DNA from: Solirubrobacter ginsenosidimutans
GTDB lineage: Bacteria > Actinomycetota > Thermoleophilia > Solirubrobacterales > Solirubrobacteraceae
Length of the DNA stretch: 64,000 nucleotides
Direction: 5' to 3'
NCBI RefSeq assembly: GCF_027587205.1
Contig: NZ_JAPDOD010000034.1
Span: 1-64,000 of the forward strand
The notes beneath the pieces were generated by a model that saw only the letters and a list, made by a program, of their open reading frames with translations, made no database searches and was not told where the DNA came from. The position numbers and the translations under genes were made by a program. Positions 55,433 to 62,797 of the stretch are shown here, piece by piece. Position 1 is the stretch's first letter, and each line of letters opens with the position of its first letter.

Positions 55433-55995
55433 TCGCCACGCACTTCATCGTCGCCGCCGTCGCGATCGTCGTCGGCGCGCTCGGCGGCTTCGCCTACGCC
55501 CGCCACCGCCGCAAGCTGGAGTCCGCCGGCGCCGGGTCGGTGCGGCGGATCCTGCTCCCGTTCACCGGCACCGCGATCTCGCGCCGCTCGCTCGACGCGG
55601 CCCTCCGGCTCGCCCGCGCCGAGGACGCCACGCTGGTGCCCGCGTTCCTGGCCACCGTTCCGCGCCACCTGCCGCTCGACGCCGCCGTCCCCGCCCAGTG
55701 CAACGTCGGCATGCCGCTGCTGGAGGCGATCGAGCAGGCCGCCGCGACGGCTGCGATCCCCGTCGACTCCCGCGTGGGCCGCGGCCGGACCTACCGCCAC
55801 GCGCTCGCCCTCCTGCTCGAGCAGGAGCCGGTCGATCGCGTGATCGTCCCCGCCGCCGGCGATGCCCGCGGCGGCCTGTCGGGAGATGACCTCGTCTGGC
55901 TGCTCGAACGCGCGCCCGCCGAAGTCCTGATCCTGCGTCCCGGGTTCACCGACGACCGCCGGATCACCGGCGACGCCGTGCGCGGGCACTTCTAA
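55429..55995 (+). CDS. Membrane-anchored universal stress domain protein
   Basis: A 188-residue protein: N-terminal membrane helix (IVAAVAIVVGALGGFAYAR), then a Usp-type domain (RRILLPFTGTAISRRSLDAA, PVDRVIVPAAGD, LLERAPAEVLILRPG). It overlaps the KdpD-like gene by four bases and ends the kdp operon. As it adds a membrane anchor plus Usp domain to the soluble KdpD fragment, the two could form a split sensor; this is inference. It converges with corA after five bases. Confidence 0.8.
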   Translation: MIATHFIVAAVAIVVGALGGFAYARHRRKLESAGAGSVRRILLPFTGTAISRRSLDAALRLARAEDATLVPAFLATVPRHLPLDAAVPAQCNVGMPLLEAIEQAAATAAIPVDSRVGRGRTYRHALALLLEQEPVDRVIVPAAGDARGGLSGDDLVWLLERAPAEVLILRPGFTDDRRITGDAVRGHF

Positions 55996-56000
55996 GGCCG

Positions 56001-56984
56001 TCAGATCCAGCCGCGACGCTTGAACGTCGCGAACAGGACGATGGCGACGAGCAGCATCAGCGCGAGCGCGAACGGATAGCCGAGCCCCCAGCCGAGCTCG
56101 GGCATGTGCTCGAAGTTCATGCCGTAGACGGTGCCGACGATCGACGGGGCGAAGAGGATCGCCGCCCAGGCGGAGATCTTCTTGACCTCCTCGTTCTGCG
56201 CATTGGACGTCTCGCTCAGCGCTTTGGTCTCGAGCGTGAGGTTGACGCTGAGGATGTTCTGCAGCAGCTCGCGAAACCCGAAGGCCTGCTCCTGGATCCG
56301 CAGCGCGTGATCCTGGACGTCGCGCAGGTAGCGCCGCTCCTCGACGTCGACGGCCTTGGCGTCCATCAGCTCGTCGAGGATCGCGACCAGCGGCTTGGTC
56401 GCGCGCTGGAAGACGATCACCTCGCGCGCGAGCTCGTAGATCCGCCGCGAGACGTGCGGGCTGCCGTCGAAGACGTCGTCCTCGATCTCGTCGATGTCGT
56501 TCTCGATGCCCTCGACGACGGGCGCGTAGCAGTCGACGACGCGATCCAGGATCGCGTGCACGATCGCCCCGGTCCCGCGCTGGAGCAGGTCGGGACGAGC
56601 CTCGAGGCACTCACGCACACCGGCGAGGTCCGGCGCCTCGCCGTGGCGCACCGTGATCACGAACTGCGGCCCGGCGAAGACGTGCACCTCACCGAACTCG
56701 ACCGTCTCGGTCTCATCCACATAGCGCGCGGGGCGAAGCACCAGGAACAGCGTGTCGCCATAGCGCTCGAGCTTCGGGCGCTGGTGCGCGTTCACGGCGT
56801 CCTCGACGGCGAGCGCGTGCAGCTCGAACTCTCGCGCGACCGCGATGAACTCCTCCGCCGACGGCCGGTAGAGGCCGATCCACGCGATCCCGCCCCCGTC
56901 GCGGCACGCGTCGAAGAGGTCGTCGAGGTCGTCGGGCGCGGCGAACCGCCGGCCGTCCCGGTAGATGGCGCGATCAACGATCAC
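56001..56984 (-). CDS. corA: CorA magnesium/cobalt channel
   Basis: A 327-residue CorA channel for Mg2+ (also Co2+, Ni2+). The selectivity motif is in VYGMNFEHMPEL near residue 288, between the two C-terminal membrane helices (ISAWAAILFAPSIVGTVYG and ALALMLLVAIVLFATF), ending in a basic tail. The long N-terminal cytoplasmic domain forms the pentameric funnel. GTG 56984 is supported by its 23-base distance to element g. This ties Mg2+ transport into the K+ regulon. Confidence 0.95.
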   Translation of the reverse strand: MIVDRAIYRDGRRFAAPDDLDDLFDACRDGGGIAWIGLYRPSAEEFIAVAREFELHALAVEDAVNAHQRPKLERYGDTLFLVLRPARYVDETETVEFGEVHVFAGPQFVITVRHGEAPDLAGVRECLEARPDLLQRGTGAIVHAILDRVVDCYAPVVEGIENDIDEIEDDVFDGSPHVSRRIYELAREVIVFQRATKPLVAILDELMDAKAVDVEERRYLRDVQDHALRIQEQAFGFRELLQNILSVNLTLETKALSETSNAQNEEVKKISAWAAILFAPSIVGTVYGMNFEHMPELGWGLGYPFALALMLLVAIVLFATFKRRGWI

Positions 56985-57007
56985 CTGTCGCCGACGCTAC
57001 GCACGCG

Positions 57008-57057
57008 GCCGTCAAGAGCGCGCAAAGATCGGGCGCTCCGCCATCAAGATCTCGTGA
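57008..57057 (-). promoter_or_regulatory. Ion-regulon element, copy g (corA)
   Basis: Minus strand heptamers CTTCACG, CTTGATG, CTTTGCG, CTTGACG at offsets 1, 12, 33, 44, ending 23 bases before GTG 56984. TAGCGT nine bases before the start is a possible -10 box. Confidence 0.78.
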
Positions 57058-57112
57058 AGTTGGGCTAGGGTCGTCGTGCTGTCCGGAAACTGGAGTGGTG
57101 GAGGAGGGCGCG

Positions 57113-58033
57113 ATGGATCGCGCGTGCTGGGGTCGGCTATGTCTCGCGGTGCTCGCGGCGGTGCTCGTCGCGGCGCCGGCGCACGCCGCTCCGGCGTGCT
57201 TCGGCGCGGCGGCGCGTGACCCGCGGCACCCGTGCAAGAACCCGGCGTTGCGGCTGACGGTCACCCCGACGCCGGATCAGGCGCCACTGATCCCCAACAT
57301 CGACTGCGAGAAGGTGGAGGTCACCGCGGCGATGGCGACCTGCGCGTTCGGGCCGGCGGACGGCGAGAGCGTGGCGCTGATCGGCGACAGCCACGCGCAG
57401 CACTGGCGTCCGGCGGTCGGCGTGGTCGCGCACGCGCTGCACTGGCGGGTGTTCGACATCACCGTGCCGCACTGCCTGCTGACGACGACGCCGAGCGGGA
57501 TCGGGCCGCCGTTCCCGACGCTCTGCCCGCAGTGGGACGCGGACGTGCTCGCGTGGCTGACCGCGCACCCGGAGATCCGCACGGTCGTGTTGTCGGCCAA
57601 CGCGCTGCAGCCGATCACGGCCCCCGCCGGAGCGTCGCGCTACGAGACGCGGGTGAGCGGTGAGTCGGAGCGGCTTGCGCAGTTGCCGGCGTCGGTGACG
57701 TCGCTGATCGTCATCCGCGACACGCCGCGCATCCGCCTGCGGACGCACGACTGCGTGCGGGCGGCGATGGCGCGGCGGGTGCCGGCGGGCAAGGCGTGCG
57801 CGCTGGCGCGCAAGTTCGCGCTCCCGCGCGACCCGCTGGTCGCCGCCGCGCGGCTGCAGACCGCGCGTGCGGTGCGCGTCGTCGATCTCAGCGACCACTT
57901 TTGCAATGCGCGCGTGTGCTTCCCGGTGGTCGGCGGGGTGCTCGTGCACCGCGACGTCGACAGTCACATCACGAAGCTGTTCGCCCGCACGCTCGGCCCG
58001 TACCTCGCGCGGGCGATCAGTTCTGGAGCGTGA
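57113..58033 (+). CDS. Secreted SGNH-hydrolase-like protein (OafA C-terminal type)
   Basis: A 306-residue exported protein with signal peptide (LAVLAAVLVAAPAHAAPA). The SGNH block 1 is VALIGDSHAQHW with the nucleophile Ser, and the late DVDSHITKLFA provides Asp and His of the triad. This domain normally forms the extracytoplasmic end of OafA-type acyltransferases; here it stands alone without the membrane acyltransferase. Likely handles acetyl groups on cell-wall sugars. A GGAGGAG site lies before the ATG. The 3' end overlaps the convergent lipoprotein gene by 17 bases. Confidence 0.82.
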   Translation: MDRACWGRLCLAVLAAVLVAAPAHAAPACFGAAARDPRHPCKNPALRLTVTPTPDQAPLIPNIDCEKVEVTAAMATCAFGPADGESVALIGDSHAQHWRPAVGVVAHALHWRVFDITVPHCLLTTTPSGIGPPFPTLCPQWDADVLAWLTAHPEIRTVVLSANALQPITAPAGASRYETRVSGESERLAQLPASVTSLIVIRDTPRIRLRTHDCVRAAMARRVPAGKACALARKFALPRDPLVAAARLQTARAVRVVDLSDHFCNARVCFPVVGGVLVHRDVDSHITKLFARTLGPYLARAISSGA

Positions 58034-58547
58034 TCGCCCGGTCGATCGCCCGCTTCTGGGCCTTTGAGACCGTCTGGTCGAGGACGCGGCCGACGAGGTT
58101 GCCGTCGGCCTCCTTGAGGTCCGCGCTCGTCGACTCGATCTCGGCGAGGAGATCGCGGCTCGGCACCGTGTCCGGGTTGGCCTCGAGTGCGCTGACCAGC
58201 TTCCCGACGGAGCCGATCGCCTTGCGGGTGATCCGCATGTAGTCCTCGAGGATCAGGCGAACCGTGCGGTTGTGCATCGCCTGGACCGTTCTGTCGGTCG
58301 CCTTCAGCTCCGGCGTGAGCGTGTCGAGGCTGGTGCGCGCGGCGGGGATCTTCTCGTCAGCGACCGCCTTGCTCAGCGTCAGCATCTCGGTCGCGACCAC
58401 CTGGTAGGAGTTCGCGAACGCCGCGAACGACTGGACGTCCGCGTCGGACATCGGGTCCGTCGGCTTGCCGCAGCCGGCGGCGACGAGCGCGGCGAGAAGG
58501 AGGACGACGGTCAGCGCTCGGCGGATGGACGGAAGGCTAGTGCTCAC
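58017..58547 (-). CDS. Putative lipoprotein of unknown function
   Basis: A 176-residue protein. From GTG 58547 it has a signal peptide with lipobox LVAAGC (Cys26) followed by GKPTDPMSDAD. The mature part is all helix (VVATEMLTLSKAVADEKIPA, VRLILEDYMRITRKAIGSVG), possibly a four-helix bundle. It shares a region of similar style with the C-terminal helices of the protein encoded divergently at 58586, which also has a helical extracellular domain. Function unknown. Confidence 0.75.
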   Translation of the reverse strand: MSTSLPSIRRALTVVLLLAALVAAGCGKPTDPMSDADVQSFAAFANSYQVVATEMLTLSKAVADEKIPAARTSLDTLTPELKATDRTVQAMHNRTVRLILEDYMRITRKAIGSVGKLVSALEANPDTVPSRDLLAEIESTSADLKEADGNLVGRVLDQTVSKAQKRAIDRAITLQN

Positions 58548-58585
58548 CACGGCGGGGGCGGTTGCGGTTAGGCTCGGCGTGCGCG

Positions 58586-60136
58586 ATGAGTGAGACCGGC
58601 CGACAGCTCTGCGCATACTGCCGCACCGAGCTGTCGGCAGAGGCGCAGGTGTGCGAGGCGTGCGGCATGACGCAAGCGGTCCTGACGGCCGCGGCGCTGA
58701 AGCCGCCGCCCGCGCCGCCGGAGATCCCGGCGCCGTCGGCGCTCACGGGTCCTGCTCTGCGGCCGCCGCCGGAGCCGCCCGCGGTCACGGCGCCGACACT
58801 TCTGCCGCCCCCGGAGCCACCCGCCGTCACGACGTCGCTCGGGTTCGACTCGGCGGCGATGACGGTACCCGGGCTGCGCCCGCCTCCGGAGCCGCCTGGG
58901 CTGACCGCGCCGGCGCTGCGCCCCGCGCCTGAGCCGCCGGCCGGCGATCCGCCCGCCGTGCCGTCCGGTGGCGATCCGCTCGCGCCCGGGGCGCCGCCCG
59001 CGGTGCCGTCGGCAGGGGGCGGCGATCCGCTCGCCGCGGGACCGCCTGCCGGGGTTCCGGTTGCGGTGCCGTCCGCGGGTCGCGGTGGCGATCCGCTCGC
59101 TCCCGCGTCGCCGTCCGCGCTCGCCGGCGGCGACCCGCTCGCCGCCGGGCCGCCCGCGCCGCCGTCGGGCGATCCGCTCGCGGCTGCGCTCCTCTCGCAC
59201 TCGGCGCCCAAGGCTCCCGCCGAGCCGGCTCGCGTCGAGCCGGAGGCGCCCGCCCCCGCCACGCCCGAGGCGCCGCCTGGGCCCGCCGCGGCGCACCCCT
59301 CGGACGAGACCCCGGCCGGATACATCACCGCGGCTTCGCTGTGGCCCGTCTCGAGTCGCCGGGACGGAGCGCCGCCACCCACGGACGAGGCCGCAGCGCA
59401 GGACGCCTCGGCACGGGAGGAGGCCGCCGCCGCTGCCCGGCGCGCCGCGCAGGCGCCCGTGCCGGACACGCTTCCGCCGATGGGTGCCGCCAAAGCGCCG
59501 CTCGCGCCGATCGATGACGCCGCGCCCGCGCCCGCGGCACCGCGCCATCCGCCCGGACCCGCCGCGATCAACCGCTCGCCGATCGACAAGCGGACCGCCG
59601 CGATCGTCGCCGCGATCGTCGCGCTCGCCACGATCGCCACCGTCGCCGTCCTCGTGCTGACCGGCGGGTCGGAGCCGAGCAAGCCGCTGGCCGCCGGCAC
59701 GGAGGAGGCGCCGGCGGGTGCCGTCGTCCAGGCCACGACGCCGAAGCCGGTGACCACGACCGCCGCGAGCACGACCAAGCAGGCGCCCGACCTGGACGCC
59801 CAGGTGCAGGAGCTCGACAAGCTGATGCAGCTCTCCAAGAAGGGCCGCGCCGAAGCGGTCAACGGCGACATCAAGGCGGCGACCGCGAGCCGGGCGACGC
59901 TGCTGAGCGACCTCAAGCGCCTGCACGCCAAGGCGGCCGACAAGGACCTGAAGGCGGCGGTGGCGAGTTTCGAGGCAGCGATCGCCGAGGCGCTGCGCCA
60001 GAACCGCGAGTGCGGCTCGAAGTGCTCGACGGCAGATCTCGACAAGGTCGGGAAGCTCAAGCAGGCCGCGCTGCGCAAGCTCAACCCGCTGCTGAAGGCC
60101 CACGACGTCTCCACGTACCGCGTCCAAGAGATCTAG
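58586..60136 (+). CDS. Zinc-ribbon, proline-rich single-pass membrane protein
   Basis: A 516-residue protein. An N-terminal zinc ribbon (Cys9, Cys12, Cys23, Cys26: LCAYCRTELSAEAQVCEACG) is followed by ~300 residues rich in Pro, Ala and Gly with repeats such as LRPPPEPPAVTAP and GGDPLAAGPPA. Then come one membrane helix (AIVAAIVALATIATVAVLVL, near 335-355) and an extracellular helical domain with two Cys (RECGSKCSTAD). Such architecture fits a sensor or scaffold. The ATG at 58586 is chosen so that the ribbon starts at residue 9. Not a known named family. Confidence 0.75.
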   Translation: MSETGRQLCAYCRTELSAEAQVCEACGMTQAVLTAAALKPPPAPPEIPAPSALTGPALRPPPEPPAVTAPTLLPPPEPPAVTTSLGFDSAAMTVPGLRPPPEPPGLTAPALRPAPEPPAGDPPAVPSGGDPLAPGAPPAVPSAGGGDPLAAGPPAGVPVAVPSAGRGGDPLAPASPSALAGGDPLAAGPPAPPSGDPLAAALLSHSAPKAPAEPARVEPEAPAPATPEAPPGPAAAHPSDETPAGYITAASLWPVSSRRDGAPPPTDEAAAQDASAREEAAAAARRAAQAPVPDTLPPMGAAKAPLAPIDDAAPAPAAPRHPPGPAAINRSPIDKRTAAIVAAIVALATIATVAVLVLTGGSEPSKPLAAGTEEAPAGAVVQATTPKPVTTTAASTTKQAPDLDAQVQELDKLMQLSKKGRAEAVNGDIKAATASRATLLSDLKRLHAKAADKDLKAAVASFEAAIAEALRQNRECGSKCSTADLDKVGKLKQAALRKLNPLLKAHDVSTYRVQEI

Positions 60137-60137
60137 T

Positions 60138-60167
60138 CTGTGATCGAGTTGGTATTGCGCTGTGATC
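60138..60167 (+). promoter_or_regulatory. Direct repeats upstream of the Xre/RES operon
   Basis: CTGTGATC occurs at 60138-60145 and again at 60160-60167, exactly 22 bp (two turns) apart, and a related GTGATA lies at 60173-60178. GATACT (60175-60180) ends nine bases before the ATG and could be a -10 box. Placement suits autoregulation by the antitoxin. Confidence 0.5.
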
Positions 60168-60189
60168 AGCACGTGATACTTTCTGGTAC

Positions 60190-60582
60190 ATGGCTGTAGC
60201 CGACCACGCCCGCCCCGATCTCGTCGCCCACGCGCACGCGACCCGCGCGAGCTTCGAGGACGTCGCGACCGAGCTCCGCGAGCTGCTCGGCGCGAAGCTC
60301 GTCGCCTACCTGGGTCGCGTGGGTGAGACGCGCGCCGTGCACCAGTGGGCCGAGGGCGAGCGGATGCCGAGCGACGAGGTGCAGCTGCGGTTGCGCTTCG
60401 CGCTGCGGGTGGCGTTGCCGATCGCGGCCGCGGACTCGCCCGCGATCGCCCAGGCGTGGTTTCAGGGCCTGAACCCGCAGCTGGACGACCGGTCACCCGC
60501 GCGCCTGCTCAGAGACGGCGATCTCGACGAGGTCGGGCCGGCGATCGTCGCCGCCGAGCGCGCGTTCCTGATCGGCGGGTGA
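60190..60582 (+). CDS. Xre/MbcA/ParS-type antitoxin
   Basis: A 130-residue antitoxin of the Xre-RES (MbcA/ParS) class. The middle holds an HTH-like region (LVAYLGRVGETRAVHQWAEG) and the C-terminus the toxin-binding part (AIAQAWFQGLNPQLDDRSPA, LLRDGDLDEVGPAIVAAERA), which is the conserved DUF2384 pattern. It neutralises the RES toxin encoded next and probably binds the repeats upstream. Stop and toxin start overlap (GTGA). Confidence 0.85.
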   Translation: MAVADHARPDLVAHAHATRASFEDVATELRELLGAKLVAYLGRVGETRAVHQWAEGERMPSDEVQLRLRFALRVALPIAAADSPAIAQAWFQGLNPQLDDRSPARLLRDGDLDEVGPAIVAAERAFLIGG

Positions 60583-61271
60583 CGCCCGCGCTGCAGGTCG
60601 TGCGCCCGGCCGGCCCGCTGCATCGCGTCGGCCGGGTCCCGGACGCGTGGGCGCTCGCGCCGTGGACGTACGCGGGGCCCGACAACACGTTCGGCAACCG
60701 CTACGACGATCCGCAGGGCGAGTACCGCGTCCTCTACGCGGCCGCGCAGCGGCGCGGCGCGTTCATGGAGACGCTCGCCCGCTTCCGCCCTGATGTGCAC
60801 CTGATCGCCGAGCTGCAGGCGATCGAGGACGACGAGACGTTCCCGACGCTCCCGCCCGCGGTCGTGCCGCGCGAGTGGCTGGAGACCCGCTGCGTCGGGG
60901 AGGCAAGCGCCACCAGCCTCGACTTCGCCGACATCTCGCACTCCGAGTCCCTCGCCCACCTGCGCCACCACCTCGCCGCCCGCCTCGTGCACTACGGCCT
61001 CGACGACCTCGACGCGGGCGACATCCGCAAACGCACGCCGCGCGCGCTCACGCAGGAGGTCTCGCGCTACGTGTTCGAGCGCGCCGAGAGCGAGGACGGC
61101 GAGCCGGTCGACGGCATCCGCTACCGCTCGCGCCTGGGCGACGAGCTCGAGAACTGGGGGATCTTCGAGGGCTCAGAGCTCGACGAGATCCTCGAGGAGG
61201 CTGAGCCGATCGAAGCCGGCGACCCCGACTTCGTCTCCGCGCTCACCACGCTTGGCCTGACGCTGAGTTAG
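60579..61271 (+). CDS. RES-domain NAD+-degrading toxin
   Basis: A 230-residue RES toxin. The conserved N-terminal block (LHRVGR, FGNRYDDPQGEYRVLYAAAQ, RGAFMETLARFRP) carries the RES Arg, Glu and Ser positions. RES toxins deplete NAD+ (phosphorolysis in MbcT) and stop growth unless the Xre partner binds. GTG start overlaps the antitoxin stop. The 3' end overlaps the convergent PAP2 gene by three bases. Confidence 0.85.
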   Translation: MTPALQVVRPAGPLHRVGRVPDAWALAPWTYAGPDNTFGNRYDDPQGEYRVLYAAAQRRGAFMETLARFRPDVHLIAELQAIEDDETFPTLPPAVVPREWLETRCVGEASATSLDFADISHSESLAHLRHHLAARLVHYGLDDLDAGDIRKRTPRALTQEVSRYVFERAESEDGEPVDGIRYRSRLGDELENWGIFEGSELDEILEEAEPIEAGDPDFVSALTTLGLTLS

Positions 61272-62002
61272 GCCGCGACGAGGTCGTGGCGCGGCATCGT
61301 CCAGTGGTGGGCGACGCGCGGGAGCAGCGTGCCGACCGCGAAGCCGGCGGTCGTGACCACGAGGCCCACGGCGCCGTCGAACACGAAGTGGTTGCCGGTC
61401 GCGACGACCGCGAGGAAGACGAGCGGGCCCCACAGCAGCGCGAGCCCCTTGGCCCACCGCCACCGCAGCGCGCTCGCCAGCGCGATCGAGATCGCGAACG
61501 CGAACCCGACGTGCAGGCTCGGCACGGCCGCGAACGCGTTGTAGAAGATCGTCGAGTGCCCGGAGAGCGACACGAGCTGGTCGCTGACCGTGTCGGTGAT
61601 GCCGATCCCCGCCAGCCGGGGCGGTGCCACCGGCCACAGGCCGTGGATCGGCACGGCGATCATCCACGTCGCCAGCACCGTCGCCCGCAGGCGCCGGTAG
61701 ACCGGCCGCGCCCAGCGGTACAGCGCGAACAGCGAGCCGGGCAGCACCACGAGCTGCGCCGCCATGTAGACGTTGCTCAGCAGCCAGCTCACCGTCGGCC
61801 CGTCGAGCGCGTGCTGGACGGACTCCTCGACCTCCACGTGCAGTGACCGCTCGAGCGAGACGATCCACATGGCGTGGTCGCGTGCCGTGCTCGGATCGCC
61901 CGCGAACACCCAGCGCGCACCGATGTAGAGCAGGTACGCGCCGAGGAAGAACAGCAGTTCCGGGTGGACGCGACGCAGAGTGGAATTAACGAGGCGGTTC
62001 AT
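61268..62002 (-). CDS. PAP2-like inositol phosphotransferase/phosphatase
   Basis: A 244-residue membrane protein of the PAP2_3/AUR1-like group with about six helices. Active-site motifs: SGHSTIF, PSLHVGFAFAISIAL and GNHFVFDGAVG (His and Asp). It may handle phospho-inositol lipids. ATG 62002 is used; upstream in-frame TTG would place the operator inside the gene. It is divergent from the tetR gene and probably repressed by its product. Confidence 0.82.
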   Translation of the reverse strand: MNRLVNSTLRRVHPELLFFLGAYLLYIGARWVFAGDPSTARDHAMWIVSLERSLHVEVEESVQHALDGPTVSWLLSNVYMAAQLVVLPGSLFALYRWARPVYRRLRATVLATWMIAVPIHGLWPVAPPRLAGIGITDTVSDQLVSLSGHSTIFYNAFAAVPSLHVGFAFAISIALASALRWRWAKGLALLWGPLVFLAVVATGNHFVFDGAVGLVVTTAGFAVGTLLPRVAHHWTMPRHDLVAA

Positions 62003-62006
62003 AAGC

Positions 62007-62066
62007 AAATCAATCGCTTGATTTACCTTTGCACGCGCAAGCAAAGTTTTCAAGCGTTTGCTTCAA
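62007..62066. promoter_or_regulatory. TetR-type operators between PAP2 and tetR
   Basis: AAATCAA-TCGC-TTGATTT (62007-62024) is a perfect inverted repeat right before the PAP2 start. TTCAAGC-GTTT-GCTTCAA (62049-62066) is a near-perfect one ending 12 bases before the tetR ATG. The region is unusually AT-rich for the window. Two related palindromes between divergent genes fit control of both by the TetR protein. Confidence 0.7.
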
Positions 62067-62078
62067 TACACCCAACGG

Positions 62079-62711
62079 ATGGCTGAGGAGACCGTCACCG
62101 ACCGGCGTCGCGACGCCGGCGCCCGCACCAAGCAGCGCCTCATGGAGGCGACGCTCACGCTGCTCGCCGACCGCGGCGAGGACGGCGTCACGCTGCGCGA
62201 CATCACCTCCGCGGCGGAGACCAACGTCGCCTCGGTCAGCTACCACTTCGGTTCGCTCAGCGCGCTCTGCTGCGCCACCGCAAAGTCCGCCATCACCCGT
62301 CTGCTCGACGAGCAGCTTGCCAGCCTTCAGGCGCTCGACGAGCACGCGAGCATCGAGGACGTCGCGCGCGCCGTCGCCCACCCGATCGTCGACGCCCTGA
62401 GCAACCCGCAGAGCCCGGATCGAGCGCTGCTGCGGATCTTCGACCGCACGCTCAGCGGCCCGCCAGGCGAGATGCACGACTGGATGAAGGCCTCGCTCGA
62501 ACGCGTCGACGAGGAGCTGATGGCGCACCTGCGCCAGGCGCTGCCCGACGTCGGCGACGAGGAGTTGCGGTTCCGGTGGGGCTGCGTGACGGGCATCCTG
62601 CGCGGGCTCGTCGCGGGTACCGCCCGCACGGACCTCGAGGGCAAGTGCCCGACCGACCTCGAGCGCCTGCTCGTCCCAGTGCTCGCCGGGACGCTCTCCG
62701 CCCGCGTGTAG
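62079..62711 (+). CDS. TetR-family transcriptional regulator
   Basis: A 210-residue TetR regulator. The N-terminal HTH reads KQRLMEATLTLLADRGEDGV, then LRDITSAAETNVASVSYHFG with the recognition helix, and a helical ligand domain follows. Start MAEETVTD is used; an in-frame TTG seven codons upstream lies inside the operator. It probably represses the divergent PAP2 gene and itself; the ligand may be a lipid-like molecule. Confidence 0.92.
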   Translation: MAEETVTDRRRDAGARTKQRLMEATLTLLADRGEDGVTLRDITSAAETNVASVSYHFGSLSALCCATAKSAITRLLDEQLASLQALDEHASIEDVARAVAHPIVDALSNPQSPDRALLRIFDRTLSGPPGEMHDWMKASLERVDEELMAHLRQALPDVGDEELRFRWGCVTGILRGLVAGTARTDLEGKCPTDLERLLVPVLAGTLSARV

Positions 62712-62797
62712 AGACTTCCACGCATGAGAACTTGGACGCGGCGGTCCGCGCGTTCAGAGTCCGTCGCGGAGGAGGAGAACCACTCCCGGGGGGAACA

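Noticed and set aside
58537..60496. Long minus-strand frames over the proline-rich gene
   Set aside because: Gly/Ser/Arg-rich complement of Pro/Ala repeats; the plus frame has a zinc ribbon and a membrane helix.
62727..62760. CTTCCACGC and CTTGGACGC before the S15 peptidase gene, reminiscent of the ion element
   Set aside because: Spacing is not 11 bp and no second pair follows.
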